DNA of 37,265 bases from Microcoleus sp. FACHB-61. Its GTDB lineage: Bacteria; Cyanobacteriota; Cyanobacteriia; Cyanobacteriales; Microcoleaceae. The stretch covers positions 1-37,265 of the forward strand of contig JACJNY010000008.1 of assembly GCA_014695295.1 (NCBI GenBank). The letters run 5' to 3'. Positions 7,991 through 16,213 of this stretch are shown here, piece after piece; the stretch's first letter is position 1; every line of letters begins with the position of its first letter. The notes beneath the pieces are model-generated. The model saw only the letters and a list, made by a program, of their open reading frames with translations. It did no database searches and was not told where the DNA came from. The position numbers and the translations under genes were made by a program.

Positions 7991-8491
7991 ATGTCACCTA
8001 CAACCCAGATGAAATCTACTCAAGCTATAGGCAACAAGCCGCAACTGCAATTAGGTTCTCAAGGTAAAGCTGTATTGGAACTCGAACAACTGCTAACCAA
8101 GTTGCAACTTTACCGACACCCGGCTAAAGGAATTTTTAACCAAGCAGTTCAATTTTCTGTGAAGCTGTTTCAGTTTCGGTTTTTCTTGTCGCCGGACGGC
8201 ATTGTCGGGCCGCTCACTTGGCAGGCGCTTTATACTGAAGCTCCAGTTAATATGCCGGTACTCAGGTTCGGCAGTTCTGGGCAAGCAGTCGCTACTGTTC
8301 AGGAAGTTCTCAAAATGTCCCAGCATTATGGCGGTAAAATTGACGGCGACTTTGCTACTTTGACGGAGAAAGCTGTTCGCGCATTTCAAAAAAGCTTTGG
8401 GATTGAGGCCGACGGGATTGTCAATCAAGAAACTTGGACTGCTTTGAGTCAAATTCCGCGCGGCTATGACCCTAATTGGTTCTTGACTTAG
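7991..8491 (+). CDS. Peptidoglycan-binding protein with two PGRP-like repeats
   Basis: 166 residues made of two PG_binding_1 modules. Module 1 (about 22-80) has LGSQGKAVLELEQLLTKL and FLSPDGIVGPLTWQAL; module 2 (about 91-152) has FGSSGQAVATVQEVL, GKIDGDFATLTEKAVRAFQ and IEADGIVNQETWTAL. Each module ends in the typical DG.VG/NQ.TW motif. There is no catalytic domain and no clear signal peptide from this start, so the route to the cell wall is unclear. The ATG at 7991 has an AGGA element about 10 bases upstream. A strong terminator follows at 8551-8594. Stand-alone modules like this are frequent in cyanobacteria; the binding target is inferred from the family. Confidence 0.85.
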   Translation: MSPTTQMKSTQAIGNKPQLQLGSQGKAVLELEQLLTKLQLYRHPAKGIFNQAVQFSVKLFQFRFFLSPDGIVGPLTWQALYTEAPVNMPVLRFGSSGQAVATVQEVLKMSQHYGGKIDGDFATLTEKAVRAFQKSFGIEADGIVNQETWTALSQIPRGYDPNWFLT

Positions 8492-8550
8492 GGTTGACGC
8501 GGTAAATTGTTCGATCATCGTGTGTGGGGGGAGTTGGAGGAATGTGCGAT

Positions 8551-8594
8551 GCTTCGGGTGCGCCAAAAGTACCCGAAGCGTTGCTGTTTTTTTT
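8551..8594 (+). terminator. Rho-independent terminator after the peptidoglycan-binding gene
   Basis: GCTTCGGGT (8551-8559) pairs with ACCCGAAGC (8571-8579) across an 11-nt loop, followed by GTTGCTG and eight T (8587-8594). Position and orientation fit termination of the upstream gene. Confidence 0.8.
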
Positions 8595-8646
8595 ATGTTT
8601 TTTTATGGATTCGTGCTGCCTAATTCGGTTTTCTAACTTTGGTGGA

Positions 8647-8688
8647 AATTACCAATTATGAATTATTAATTACTAATTATCAATTATC
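8647..8688. repeat. Six AATTAYN heptamers upstream of psaD
   Basis: Consecutive heptamers AATTACC, AATTATG, AATTATT, AATTACT, AATTATC, AATTATC run without a gap. They end 102 bp before the psaD start, inside its probable promoter region. A related array abuts the gene at 30025. The strong AT content could favour DNA bending or melting, but this is inference. Confidence 0.85.
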
Positions 8689-8790
8689 AGAAAAGATCGA
8701 TCGCCAAAAAACTGTTAATTTTCCTTACAATTTCGAGAACAGCGTGCAGTCTCGATGATACGATGCCCTAAAAATCCTTTGGATATATTT

Positions 8791-9216
8791 ATGGCCGAAC
8801 AACTCACTGGACAACCCCCAATCTTCGGCGGCAGCACAGGCGGCTTGCTGACCAAGGCGCTAGTTGAAGAGAAGTACGCTATCACTTGGACTAGCCCCAA
8901 GGAGCAGGTATTTGAAATGCCTACTGGTGGCGCTGCGATTATGCGTCAAGGCGACAACTTGCTGTATCTGCCCCGCAAGGAGCAGTGCATCGCTTTGGGT
9001 GGCCAGCAACTGCGGGCTAAATTCAAAATCACGAACTACAAAATTTACCGCGTGTTTCCCGACGGTAATACTGAGTACCTGCATCCCAAGGATGGCGTGT
9101 TCCCTGAGAAGGTGAACGAAGGTCGTCCTTACAACGGTAAGATTGAGCGCAATATTGGCAGCAATCCAAATCCGGCTAAGCTGAAGTTCAGCGGTAAGAA
9201 GACTTTCGACCCTTAG
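8791..9216 (+). CDS. psaD: Photosystem I reaction-centre subunit II (PsaD)
   Basis: PsaD is the stromal subunit of photosystem I that docks ferredoxin and stabilises PsaC. The 141-residue protein starts [20 protein letters not shown] and contains the conserved [20 protein letters not shown] and [15 protein letters not shown] stretches, with the basic C-terminal arm ending SGKKTFDP. The frame is open back to 8755, but the conserved N-terminus begins at the ATG at 8791, which fits the family length. A long AT-rich leader with six heptamers precedes it. It is a single-gene unit followed by two hairpins. Codon use is typical of a highly expressed gene. Confidence 0.98.
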   Translation: MAEQLTGQPPIFGGSTGGLLTKALVEEKYAITWTSPKEQVFEMPTGGAAIMRQGDNLLYLPRKEQCIALGGQQLRAKFKITNYKIYRVFPDGNTEYLHPKDGVFPEKVNEGRPYNGKIERNIGSNPNPAKLKFSGKKTFDP

Positions 9217-9229
9217 ACCATGACTGCAT

Positions 9230-9272
9230 GGCTGAGCAAAACATAGGTAATATTCCCTGTAAGGCTCAGCTT
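9230..9272. terminator. GCTGAGC/GCTCAGC hairpin downstream of psaD
   Basis: GCTGAGC (about 9231-9237) pairs with GCTCAGC (about 9264-9270) around a 26-nt loop soon after the psaD stop. No long U-tract follows, so it may stabilise the mRNA 3' end as much as terminate. Confidence 0.4.
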
Positions 9273-9284
9273 GTAAACTTGTTT

Positions 9285-9341
9285 TTGCAGTAGTATTCTG
9301 GCGCGGGAGGCTAAGCCCGCAGCGCCAAAATACTACTGCAA
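9285..9341. repeat. 20-bp-arm hairpin element between psaD and the acetyltransferase
   Basis: TTGCAGTAGTATTCTGGCGC (9285-9304) is matched by its complement at 9322-9341 with one mismatch. The 17-nt centre itself contains a GGGAGGCTAAGCCC mini-palindrome. The size and perfection suggest an interspersed palindromic element; it could also terminate psaD transcription. Confidence 0.7.
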
Positions 9342-9379
9342 ACTTCTAATCTTATTAAAAGTTAATCATTAAATTAAAA

Positions 9380-10240
9380 ATGAATGTCGCAATCAGGCGA
9401 GCGCAGCCTTCTGATATCGATGTTTGCGCTCGCATTAATTATGAAGCTTTTAAAGATATTTCCGATCGCCATCAATTCCCTACAGATTTTCCGACGCTGG
9501 AGTTTTCAACTGAAATTATTGGTCTTCTGATCGAAAGTCCGTTGTTTTTTGACATAGTAGCCGAGAGCGAGGGTGGGGTTGTCGGCTGCGGGTTTATGGA
9601 TGAACGCAGCCCGATTCGCGGTATCGGGCCCGTCAGTATCGATCGAACTTTTCAAGGCCGCGGCACGGGACGCGAAATCATGAAAGCTTTGCTGGAACGG
9701 GGACAGGACGCTGTGGGTATCCGTTTGGTTCAGGAATCTTTTAATATGGCGTCGCTGTCGCTGTACGCTTCTTTGGGTTTTGAGGTGAAGGAACCTTTCG
9801 TGTTAATGGAGGGCAAGTTTCGCAGCCAGCCGCAGCATGGGTTTGAGGTGCGGCCGCTGGCTAGTGAGGATGTTGGTGAATGTGCGGCTTTGTGCAAGAA
9901 ATTATACAGGTGCGATCGAACTAGCGATATTGAGTACGCCCTGAATTTCTTTTCTCCTTGGGTTGCTTGCAAACAAGGTCGGATTGTGGCTTATACTTGT
10001 GCGGTGTCGGCTTTGAGCCACAGCGTCGCAGAAACTGAGGCGGATATGCAGGCTTTACTGTTGGGGGCGGCCGCGTACAGTTCCGAAGAATTGCTTTCTT
10101 TTCACTTGCCGGTGCGTTACGCAAGTTTGTTTCGCTGGTGTTTGCAAGAGGGGCTGCGCGCGCTCAAACCGATGGCGGTGATGGCAGTTGGCGAGTACCA
10201 GCAGCCGGAGGGATGTTGCTTTCCGTCTTTTGTTTATTGA
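9380..10240 (+). CDS. GNAT-family acetyltransferase
   Basis: 286 residues. The N-terminal half is a GNAT domain: RRAQPSDIDVCARINYEAF at the start, then the acetyl-CoA pyrophosphate loop in VSIDRTFQGRGTGREIMKAL (Q/RxxGxG, residues about 85-105), then ESFNMASLSLYASLGFEV, the usual strand 6/7 region. Residues about 155-285 look like a second, degenerate GNAT fold (FEVRPLASEDVGECAALC and a late FRWCLQEGLRALKPMAVMAV) without a clear CoA loop. The substrate is unknown. The ATG at 9380 is the first good start after an AT-rich leader. The gene ends 140 bp before trpE, in a repeat-filled gap. Confidence 0.85.
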   Translation: MNVAIRRAQPSDIDVCARINYEAFKDISDRHQFPTDFPTLEFSTEIIGLLIESPLFFDIVAESEGGVVGCGFMDERSPIRGIGPVSIDRTFQGRGTGREIMKALLERGQDAVGIRLVQESFNMASLSLYASLGFEVKEPFVLMEGKFRSQPQHGFEVRPLASEDVGECAALCKKLYRCDRTSDIEYALNFFSPWVACKQGRIVAYTCAVSALSHSVAETEADMQALLLGAAAYSSEELLSFHLPVRYASLFRWCLQEGLRALKPMAVMAVGEYQQPEGCCFPSFVY

Positions 10241-10380
10241 CAAGACGGTTAGGACGCTTTTAATCGCTGAAATTATTGCCAATTGCATTTTCCCTCTTCC
10301 TTCTTCCTTCTTCCTTCTGCATTTTCCCTCTTCCTTCTGCCTTCTTCCTTCTTCCCTCTTCCTTCTTCCTTCTGATATAT
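10241..10380. repeat. Compound interspersed repeat: GACGGTTAGGAC segment plus CTTCCTTCTTCC tract
   Basis: Starts with CAAGACGGTTAGGACGCTTT (about 10241-10260) and continues, after a short spacer, into about 90 bp of a polypyrimidine tract built from CTTCCTTCTTCC and TTCTGCATTTTCCCTC units, which runs to the trpE start. The same two-part element lies inverted at 16030-16126. The tract leaves no Shine-Dalgarno before trpE and creates a spurious hydrophobic extension (FLLPSSF) of the trpE frame. Confidence 0.8.
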
Positions 10381-11928
10381 ATGATATTTCCCGATTTCTC
10401 ACAATTTTCGGAACTGGCGAAACAAGGCAATTTTGTACCCGTGTATCAAGAATGGGTGGCTGATTTGGATACGCCGGTGTCTGCGTGGTATCGGGTTTGT
10501 GCGGGTCAACCTTACAGTTTTCTGCTGGAGTCGGTGGAAGGTGGGGAAAAACTTGGGCGTTATAGTTTCTTAGGGTGCGATCCTCTGTGGATTTTGGAGG
10601 CAAGGGGCGATCGCACAACTCAAGTTTACCGTGACGGTTCCGAAAAAGTATTTACGGGCGATCCGTTTGTAGCTTTAACTGAATGTTTGGAGTCTTATCA
10701 ACCGGTGAAATTGCCGCAGTTGCCGCCGGGAATTGGCGGGTTATTCGGTTTTTGGGGTTACGAGTTAATTAAGTGGATAGAACCCCGAGTTCCCGTGCAT
10801 CCAGCAAGCGAGAATGATTTGCCGGATGGATTGTGGATGCAGGTGGATAATTTGCTGATTTTCGACCAGGTGAAGCGGAAAATTTGGGCCGTCGCCTATG
10901 CGGATTTGCGGGAGGTTGGGGTTGATTTGGCCGAGGCTTATCAGCAAGCGTGCGATCGGGTTGGCAAGTTAGTTCAGAAGCTGCAATCGCCGCTTTCCCG
11001 GCAATCTACTCTCATAGAATGGACACCTCCCCATAACGGGCAAGATGCCCGTTCCACAACCGGAAATACAGAATTGGCTTACACTAGCAATATTACCCGT
11101 GAAAAGTATTGTGCCAATGTCTTAAAAGCTAAGGATTATATCAAAGCCGGAGATATTTTTCAAGTAGTTATTTCGCAGCGACTAGAGGCGGAATACAGTG
11201 GCGATTCTTTTGCACTTTACCGCTCTTTGCGTCTCATAAATCCTTCTCCGTACATGGCTTATTTTAATTTCGGAGATTGGCAGATTATCGGTTCGAGTCC
11301 CGAGATTATGGTGAAGGCGGAAAATACTGCTGATGGCAAGAAGATTGCAACTTTGCGACCGATTGCGGGCACTCGCCGCCGGGGTAAAACTCCTCAAGAA
11401 GATGATGCTTTGGCTGCTGAATTGCTGCAAGATCCGAAAGAAATTGCGGAACACGTCATGTTAGTTGATTTGGGCAGGAACGATTTAGGAAGAGTTTGCC
11501 GAAACGGTACTGTAAAAGTTGACGAATTAATGGAAATTGAGCGTTATTCTCACGTCATGCACATTGTGAGCAATGTGGTGGGAGAATTGGCTGAGGATAA
11601 GACTGCTTGGGATTTGTTGAAAGCTGGTTTTCCTGCGGGTACGGTTAGCGGTGCTCCGAAGATTCGGGCGATGGAGATTGTGCACGAGTTGGAAGGTTGC
11701 CGCCGGGGGCCGTATTCTGGGGTTTACGGGTATTATGATTTTGAGGGGCAATTGAATAGTGCGATCGCAATTCGGACTATGGTTGTTCGCTCTCAAGGAG
11801 GCGATAAACATTCGGTTTCTGTGCAAGCAGGTGCTGGTTTGGTGGCAGATTCTAACCCGGATATGGAGTACGAAGAAACGCTCAATAAAGCCAGGGGAAT
11901 GTTAGAGGCAATTCGCTGTTTGAAGTAG
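10381..11928 (+). CDS. trpE: Anthranilate synthase component I
   Basis: Makes anthranilate from chorismate, the first step of tryptophan synthesis, normally with TrpG. The protein of 515 residues starts at the ATG at 10381 ([20 protein letters not shown]); the open frame reaches 10276, but that stretch is translated polypyrimidine repeat. The N-terminal regulatory domain carries [18 protein letters not shown], the tryptophan feedback site region. The chorismate-binding domain has [53 protein letters not shown] and [16 protein letters not shown]. An interspersed palindrome is inserted in frame near residues 219-225, in the linker between the two domains, and adds NGQDARS. No trpG is in the window. 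Confidence 0.96.
   Translation: MIFPDFSQFSELAKQGNFVPVYQEWVADLDTPVSAWYRVCAGQPYSFLLESVEGGEKLGRYSFLGCDPLWILEARGDRTTQVYRDGSEKVFTGDPFVALTECLESYQPVKLPQLPPGIGGLFGFWGYELIKWIEPRVPVHPASENDLPDGLWMQVDNLLIFDQVKRKIWAVAYADLREVGVDLAEAYQQACDRVGKLVQKLQSPLSRQSTLIEWTPPHNGQDARSTTGNTELAYTSNITREKYCANVLKAKDYIKAGDIFQVVISQRLEAEYSGDSFALYRSLRLINPSPYMAYFNFGDWQIIGSSPEIMVKAENTADGKKIATLRPIAGTRRRGKTPQEDDALAAELLQDPKEIAEHVMLVDLGRNDLGRVCRNGTVKVDELMEIERYSHVMHIVSNVVGELAEDKTAWDLLKAGFPAGTVSGAPKIRAMEIVHELEGCRRGPYSGVYGYYDFEGQLNSAIAIRTMVVRSQGGDKHSVSVQAGAGLVADSNPDMEYEETLNKARGMLEAIRCLK
11035..11053. repeat. Palindromic repeat inserted in frame within trpE
   Basis: AACGGGC-AAGAT-GCCCGTT has the same arms as the intergenic copies at 1381-1399 and 1444-1462 and is followed by CC rather than a stop. 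It is read as NGQDARS in the TrpE linker. The flanking CCCAT and CCACAAC may also belong to the repeat. Confidence 0.85.
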
Positions 11929-12063
11929 CGAATAAATATAGGACTCGGCGGTTGAAACCCCGTCTACACGAAACTTTACCCGACGAGAGCGGGTTGAAGA
12001 CTCGATCGCCCCGATGAACCGAACTTTTTCGATCGCCCGCCAACTCCATTGCACTTAAAACTC

Positions 12064-13383
12064 CTATCCGCCGCCGCTAACTCCCTCCAATCGCAGGAAA
12101 TGCACGGGGCCCGCACCCCCCGCTACCACTGTCACCCCATCAGGCGCGATCGCATAGCAATTAAACCAATTATCTCCGGTGAAACTAGCAATTTCTTTGC
12201 CGCTAGCCAGATCCCAGATTCTTAGGGTCTTATCCGATGAAGCCGAAATTACTCGTTTGCCGTCGGGTGCGATCGCGAGTGCCTGTACAAAGCTAAAATC
12301 CTCGGTGAGGGTTTGAAGTTCCCTGCTGCTGTCTGTGTCCCAAATTTTCAGCGTGTTAAGTTGTGGAACCGAAATCGCTATGAAGCCGTCGGGTGCCATC
12401 GCCACTGCATATACATAGCCAGTATCGGTGAGAGTTCTCAGTTCGGTTCCGCTGAGCAAATTCCAGACTTTTAGGGTGTTATCGTCTGAAGCCGAAATTG
12501 CTGTCAGACCGTCGGGTGCGATCGCGACTCGCCTTACAAAGTTACTATGACCAGTGAGCGTTCTCAGTTCGCTGCCACTGGCCAAGTCCCAGATTTTTAG
12601 GGTGTTATCGTCTGAAGCCGAAATCGCTGTCAGGCCGTCGGGCGCGATCGCGACTCCCCTTACCGAGTTAGTATGACCGGTGAGGGTTTGGAATTCTCTA
12701 CCTGTCTCGGTGTCCCAGATTTTTAGGGTGTTATCGTCTGAAGCCGAAATCGCTGTCAGGCTATCCGGTGCGATCGCGACTCCCCTTACCGGGCCAGTAT
12801 GACCGGTGAGAGTTCTCAGTTCTATGCCAGTGTCTGTGTCCCAGATTTTAAGGGTTTTATCCGCTGAAGCCGAAATTGCTCGTTTGCCGTCGGGTGCGAT
12901 CGCCACTGCTTCTACCCCGAAATAATGGCCGGCGAGGTTACGCCAACACGGCCCCACTATTAAATTCCACCTCAAAGGCCGCAGCCAAGGACTATTTTTC
13001 GACTGCTTGGCTTGTTCCAACATCCTCTGAAACTCAGGCTTTTCAAAAGCAAGCAATCTCCCCCATAATTGACCTGCTAATTGCGTTTTATCGCTTTCCA
13101 AAATTGGCGCTGACCTGTGAAGTACCTGTTGAATCCAGTAGAGATAAGTTTGACTTTGCTCCGGCCCATCCAACAATTGAGAATCTATCGCTAAATCATA
13201 ATCCTCAATTAACGCTTGAAGCCCCAACTCATCCAGTTTCGCCTCCATAAAATCGAAATCCGTTAACAACTGGTACAGCTTTTCCCCTTGCCCACTCTCT
13301 ACTAAATGCCTTGGCAGAGTTTCTAAAGTATAAAGTCGCTTTTCCCGCGACATTTCCCCTAACTCTTTTTTAAACTCACTCAT
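12064..13383 (-). CDS. WD40-repeat protein with a STAND-type helical N-terminus
   Basis: 439 residues. Residues about 1-130 (YTLETLPRHLVESGQGEKLY, LLTDFDFMEAKLDELGLQAL) resemble the helical linker that precedes WD40 propellers in NACHT/NB-ARC signalling ATPases, but no P-loop is present. From about 165 to the end there are roughly seven WD40 repeats (for example LTGHTGPVRGVAIAPD and TAISASDDNTLKIWD), one propeller. Several repeats are almost identical in DNA with a 126-bp period. The protein is probably a scaffold; partners are unknown. The ATG at 13383 begins MSEFKKELGEMSREKRL. It converges on trpE and is divergent from the PhzF gene. It may be the detached C-terminal half of a larger STAND protein. 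Confidence 0.85.
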   Translation of the reverse strand: MSEFKKELGEMSREKRLYTLETLPRHLVESGQGEKLYQLLTDFDFMEAKLDELGLQALIEDYDLAIDSQLLDGPEQSQTYLYWIQQVLHRSAPILESDKTQLAGQLWGRLLAFEKPEFQRMLEQAKQSKNSPWLRPLRWNLIVGPCWRNLAGHYFGVEAVAIAPDGKRAISASADKTLKIWDTDTGIELRTLTGHTGPVRGVAIAPDSLTAISASDDNTLKIWDTETGREFQTLTGHTNSVRGVAIAPDGLTAISASDDNTLKIWDLASGSELRTLTGHSNFVRRVAIAPDGLTAISASDDNTLKVWNLLSGTELRTLTDTGYVYAVAMAPDGFIAISVPQLNTLKIWDTDSSRELQTLTEDFSFVQALAIAPDGKRVISASSDKTLRIWDLASGKEIASFTGDNWFNCYAIAPDGVTVVAGGAGPVHFLRLEGVSGGG

Positions 13384-13557
13384 CGTTACAACTCCCTCAA
13401 CAAATTCTTACAAATCTCTGTTTCTCTATATCTTTCCAATTCTAAGCACTTCTTTAAACTGCGTCAAATCGTCGCGGTGACTCGATCGATAAAATAAATC
13501 TGCTTTGTAACGCTGGATGTAAAATATCAGTTATCGACTTTTACCAAAGGCATAATT

Positions 13558-14442
13558 ATGAATTTTTATATAGTTGACGTATTTGCCGAGTCAAAATATG
13601 CTGGCAACCAGCTAGCGGTATTTTGCGGTGCAGGAGTTGCCGAACTATCTGAGGCCCAAATGCTGCTGATAGCGAGGGAAATCAATTATTCAGAAACTAC
13701 GTTTATTCGATCGCCCGATCCGCGAGATGGCGGCTATGACGTGCGGATATTCACGCCCAAGAAGGAATTGCCCTTTGCCGGTCATCCGACTTTGGGCACT
13801 GCGTTTGTGTTGCAGCAAGAGATTATTCGCGAAAAGGTCGATCGAGTAATTCTTAATCTAGCCGTCGGTCAAATTCCAGTTACTTTTAATTATCACAATG
13901 AATCGGCAGATATTTTGTGGATGCGACAAAACCCGCCTAGTTTTGGTCAAGTTTTATCAGCCGAAAGTCTGGCAAATGTCCTGAATTTAGCACCAGATGA
14001 AATTGATTCGAGATTCCCAATTCAAGAAGTTTCGACCGGAGTGCCGTTTATTATTGTACCGTTAAAAACTCTCGCCTCGCTCAAAAAAGCTCAAGTCAAC
14101 TTAGATAAATATTTTGAGCTAGTTGATACAATGGAAGCGAAAGAAATTTTGATATTTTGCCCAGAAACTTACAGCGATGTTAATGATTTGAGCGTGCGAG
14201 TTTTTGCCCCTTCTTTAGGAATTCCAGAAGATCCAGCGACTGGCAGTGCTAACGGCTGTTTGGCTGGATATTTGGTAGAATATGCTTATTATGGGGAAGC
14301 AAAGATTGATGTCAGAGTTGAGCAGGGTTATGAAATCGATCGACCTTCTTTGCTGTTGTTACAAGCAGCCAAAACTGAAGGGGAAATAGCAGTTTTGGTT
14401 GGTGGTAAGGTGGTGATGGTTGCTAAGGGAGAATTTGTGTAG
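13558..14442 (+). CDS. PhzF-family isomerase-like protein
   Basis: 294 residues covering the whole PhzF fold, two similar halves. The N-terminal motif MNFYIVDVFAESKYAGNQLA, the catalytic Glu46 in INYSETTF, the PFAGHPTLGTAF motif and the second-half EDPATGSANGCLAGYL motif are all present. PhzF itself isomerises an intermediate of phenazine synthesis, but most bacterial homologues have unknown substrates and no phenazine genes are nearby, so only family membership is claimed. The ATG at 13558 follows an AAAGGCATAATT leader with a weak AAAGG ribosome site. It stands alone, divergent from the WD40 gene. Confidence 0.9.
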   Translation: MNFYIVDVFAESKYAGNQLAVFCGAGVAELSEAQMLLIAREINYSETTFIRSPDPRDGGYDVRIFTPKKELPFAGHPTLGTAFVLQQEIIREKVDRVILNLAVGQIPVTFNYHNESADILWMRQNPPSFGQVLSAESLANVLNLAPDEIDSRFPIQEVSTGVPFIIVPLKTLASLKKAQVNLDKYFELVDTMEAKEILIFCPETYSDVNDLSVRVFAPSLGIPEDPATGSANGCLAGYLVEYAYYGEAKIDVRVEQGYEIDRPSLLLLQAAKTEGEIAVLVGGKVVMVAKGEFV

Positions 14443-14669
14443 AATTTTTAAGAGAGAATTATTAACCGCAGATGCACGCAGATATACGCAGATACCAGAT
14501 TCCACGTTTATGAAGAATACTCGCCTATCGCTCTATCCCCGCCGTAGGGACACGGCGAAAGCCTTTCTCCCTACTTCATCAACCTGGAATACTCGGTATG
14601 AGGTAGCTCATATTCATTGAGTCGCGCGATTGTTAGGCTAAAAAAGTCATCCCTACCAGAGGCTTTCCA
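14443..14669. other. Intergenic region with ACGCAGAT repeats
   Basis: Non-coding. Contains AACCGCAGATGCACGCAGAT ending in ATACGCAGATAC (14465-14492), a tandem of an eight- to nine-base unit that is a common interspersed repeat type, and a CCGTAGGGACACGGCG segment near 14540, a partial version of the hairpin at 30543-30571. A plus-strand frame across it (14420-14620) is spurious. Confidence 0.6.
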
Positions 14670-15146
14670 ATGCTGCAAACATTTTCGCGGACTTTAAATG
14701 TATCCCCTGAGGCTTCTGAAGCCCTGCTTTCACTTCCATTAACCAGCTTGCTCGATTCACCGGAATTCAATCAATTATTCGCAAGTCTGGATAGTGGTTT
14801 GCTCAAAGAAACTTTGCCAACTGCTGGAACTGTTTTAGCTCAAAAACTGCCGCCTTTTTACGACTGGTTGCAAACAGAACTAGGAATTAAAAACGTGCCT
14901 GAGAGTCCCGATCATACTACGAAATGGGTAGTCGGTTTTTGGAAGAATCAAGAAAGTTTAACTCGTTTAGTTGATCTGCACAAATCAATTCCCAGACAGG
15001 CATTAGAACGAGCGATCCCTCGTTTAGTTAGCGCCTTTGATGAGGTTCAACCCACCGCTGTAAAACAAGAATGGGAAAAAGCGATCGCAGCACTTTGTCT
15101 GGTTCTCGCCGTCGCAGCGCGGGAAAATCAGCCATCTGCGGCCTGA
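14670..15146 (+). CDS. Unrecognised 158-residue helical protein
   Basis: I do not recognise the family. The protein is predicted all-helical and soluble: MLQTFSRTLNVSPEASEALL, repeated short Leu-rich stretches, PPFYDWLQTELGI near residue 70, and a late VKQEWEKAIAALCLVLAVAA helix that is hydrophobic enough to be a buried or membrane-associated segment. It contains a HIP1 site within the frame. The start is the ATG at 14670 after CAGAGGCTTTCC; an AGAGG element gives a plausible ribosome site. Base composition matches the neighbours, so it looks native. The stop lies 17 bp before the end of the convergent hydrolase gene. Confidence 0.7.
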   Translation: MLQTFSRTLNVSPEASEALLSLPLTSLLDSPEFNQLFASLDSGLLKETLPTAGTVLAQKLPPFYDWLQTELGIKNVPESPDHTTKWVVGFWKNQESLTRLVDLHKSIPRQALERAIPRLVSAFDEVQPTAVKQEWEKAIAALCLVLAVAARENQPSAA

Positions 15147-15163
15147 AGCCATTGTGTCTGAGT

Positions 15164-16015
15164 TTAAACAAAGCGCTTTTTTCGGAAAATTTGCAATTGA
15201 GTGCGATCGATCTGAACGACTACCGGCCGCCGTTTGTTTAGGACGATCGCATTGTGTCTATTTACCAAAAGCAACTGAGCCAATACTACCACCAGGGCTC
15301 GTCTTTTCTGAAAATTGCCTTCAAAACGGGCCATTCGGACGATCGCCTCTTCGATTTTATAACAACAGCTTTTCCCCTTCTGGGAAATCACAAAAATCGT
15401 TCCCGGTATGTAATCCCCTTCATTGGCCCAGAAAGCATACCTTTCGCCTAAAGTAAAGTAGTGAAAAACATTGTTAGCGGTGGAAGTTTTAGCTAACTTT
15501 TCCGAAACGCCCAAAGAATTAAAAGTTACAGCCGATCGAATATAATCCGGGTATTTTGCTGCTATTTGCTGAGCAACTTTGCCGCCCAAACTTTCTCCGA
15601 TGACATCCGGCGGATTCCCGCTGTGAAATTGCTGCTTTATCCAATCAATAGCACCCGCAGTTTGCGCCGATTTTAACTGGCGTTCTAGTTTTGCCATAAA
15701 TACATCTGGCGTATCTTCCAAAACGCGATCGAAAGGATACCAAGAACCGTATCCGCGAATCACCATAACAGGCGGATTATTGCCAGAAATAGGAACGCGA
15801 GTTTCAACATAAAAACCAGTGCGAGAGTCTTCAAACACTTTTTCTATGATATAATTTCCATCAATAACTTGCCCTTCCTCGTGCCGAATGTAAATTGAAG
15901 GATTATTGGGTTTAAAAGTATCGTGCATTTGGGGTTTGGCAAACTTTTCGTAGAGGGAATCTAGCAAGTGCCTTCCCGTCTGGCGATCGACAAAATCCAA
16001 TTCTGTTCCTCTCAC
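15164..16015 (-). CDS. Alpha/beta-hydrolase-fold protein
   Basis: 283 residues. The nucleophile elbow is GESLGG (GxSxG, Ser near residue 143) followed by KVAQQIAAKYPDYIRSAVTF, the usual helix and next strand. Upstream is VMVIRGYGSWYPFDRVLEDT, where the oxyanion region is expected. The last 80 residues are basic (LLLVNRHNAIVLNKRRPVVV) and the catalytic His may be in RHNAIVL; the acid is not obvious. The start is a GTG at 16015 with GAGG about 10 bases upstream. Substrate unknown; lipase-like proteins of this shape often lack a signal peptide in cyanobacteria. The opposite strand over the last 300 bp is also nearly open, which makes the C-terminus the least certain part. Confidence 0.75.
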   Translation of the reverse strand: MRGTELDFVDRQTGRHLLDSLYEKFAKPQMHDTFKPNNPSIYIRHEEGQVIDGNYIIEKVFEDSRTGFYVETRVPISGNNPPVMVIRGYGSWYPFDRVLEDTPDVFMAKLERQLKSAQTAGAIDWIKQQFHSGNPPDVIGESLGGKVAQQIAAKYPDYIRSAVTFNSLGVSEKLAKTSTANNVFHYFTLGERYAFWANEGDYIPGTIFVISQKGKSCCYKIEEAIVRMARFEGNFQKRRALVVVLAQLLLVNRHNAIVLNKRRPVVVQIDRTQLQIFRKKRFV

Positions 16016-16029
16016 TGCATTACCTCATA

Positions 16030-16126
16030 TAGCAGAAGCAAGAAGGAAGAAGGAAGAGGGAAGAAGCCATCTTCCGCAAGGGTTTCCACCATTGAGAACG
16101 TCCTAACCGTCTTGGGGATTGCTATA
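16030..16126. repeat. Compound interspersed repeat (inverted copy of 10241-10380)
   Basis: Reads AGCAGAAGCAAGAAGGAAGA, continues GAAGGAAGAGGGAAGAAG, then about 40 bp, then GAACGTCCTAACCGTCTTGG and GGATTGCTATA. On the minus strand this is the same order as before trpE: GACGGTTAGGACG, spacer, then the CTTCCTTCTTCC tract. It lies between hom and the hydrolase gene. Confidence 0.8.
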
Positions 16127-16213
16127 CATAAATGCAAGGTGCGCACTGCGCACCCTACTTTCTCATATATGTGCGCAGCGCGCACCCAAGCGCACAGAAA
16201 CTGCGCGCAATTC

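Noticed and set aside
10276..10380. N-terminal extension of TrpE
   Set aside because: The 35 extra codons are a translated polypyrimidine repeat; the conserved TrpE N-terminus begins at 10381.
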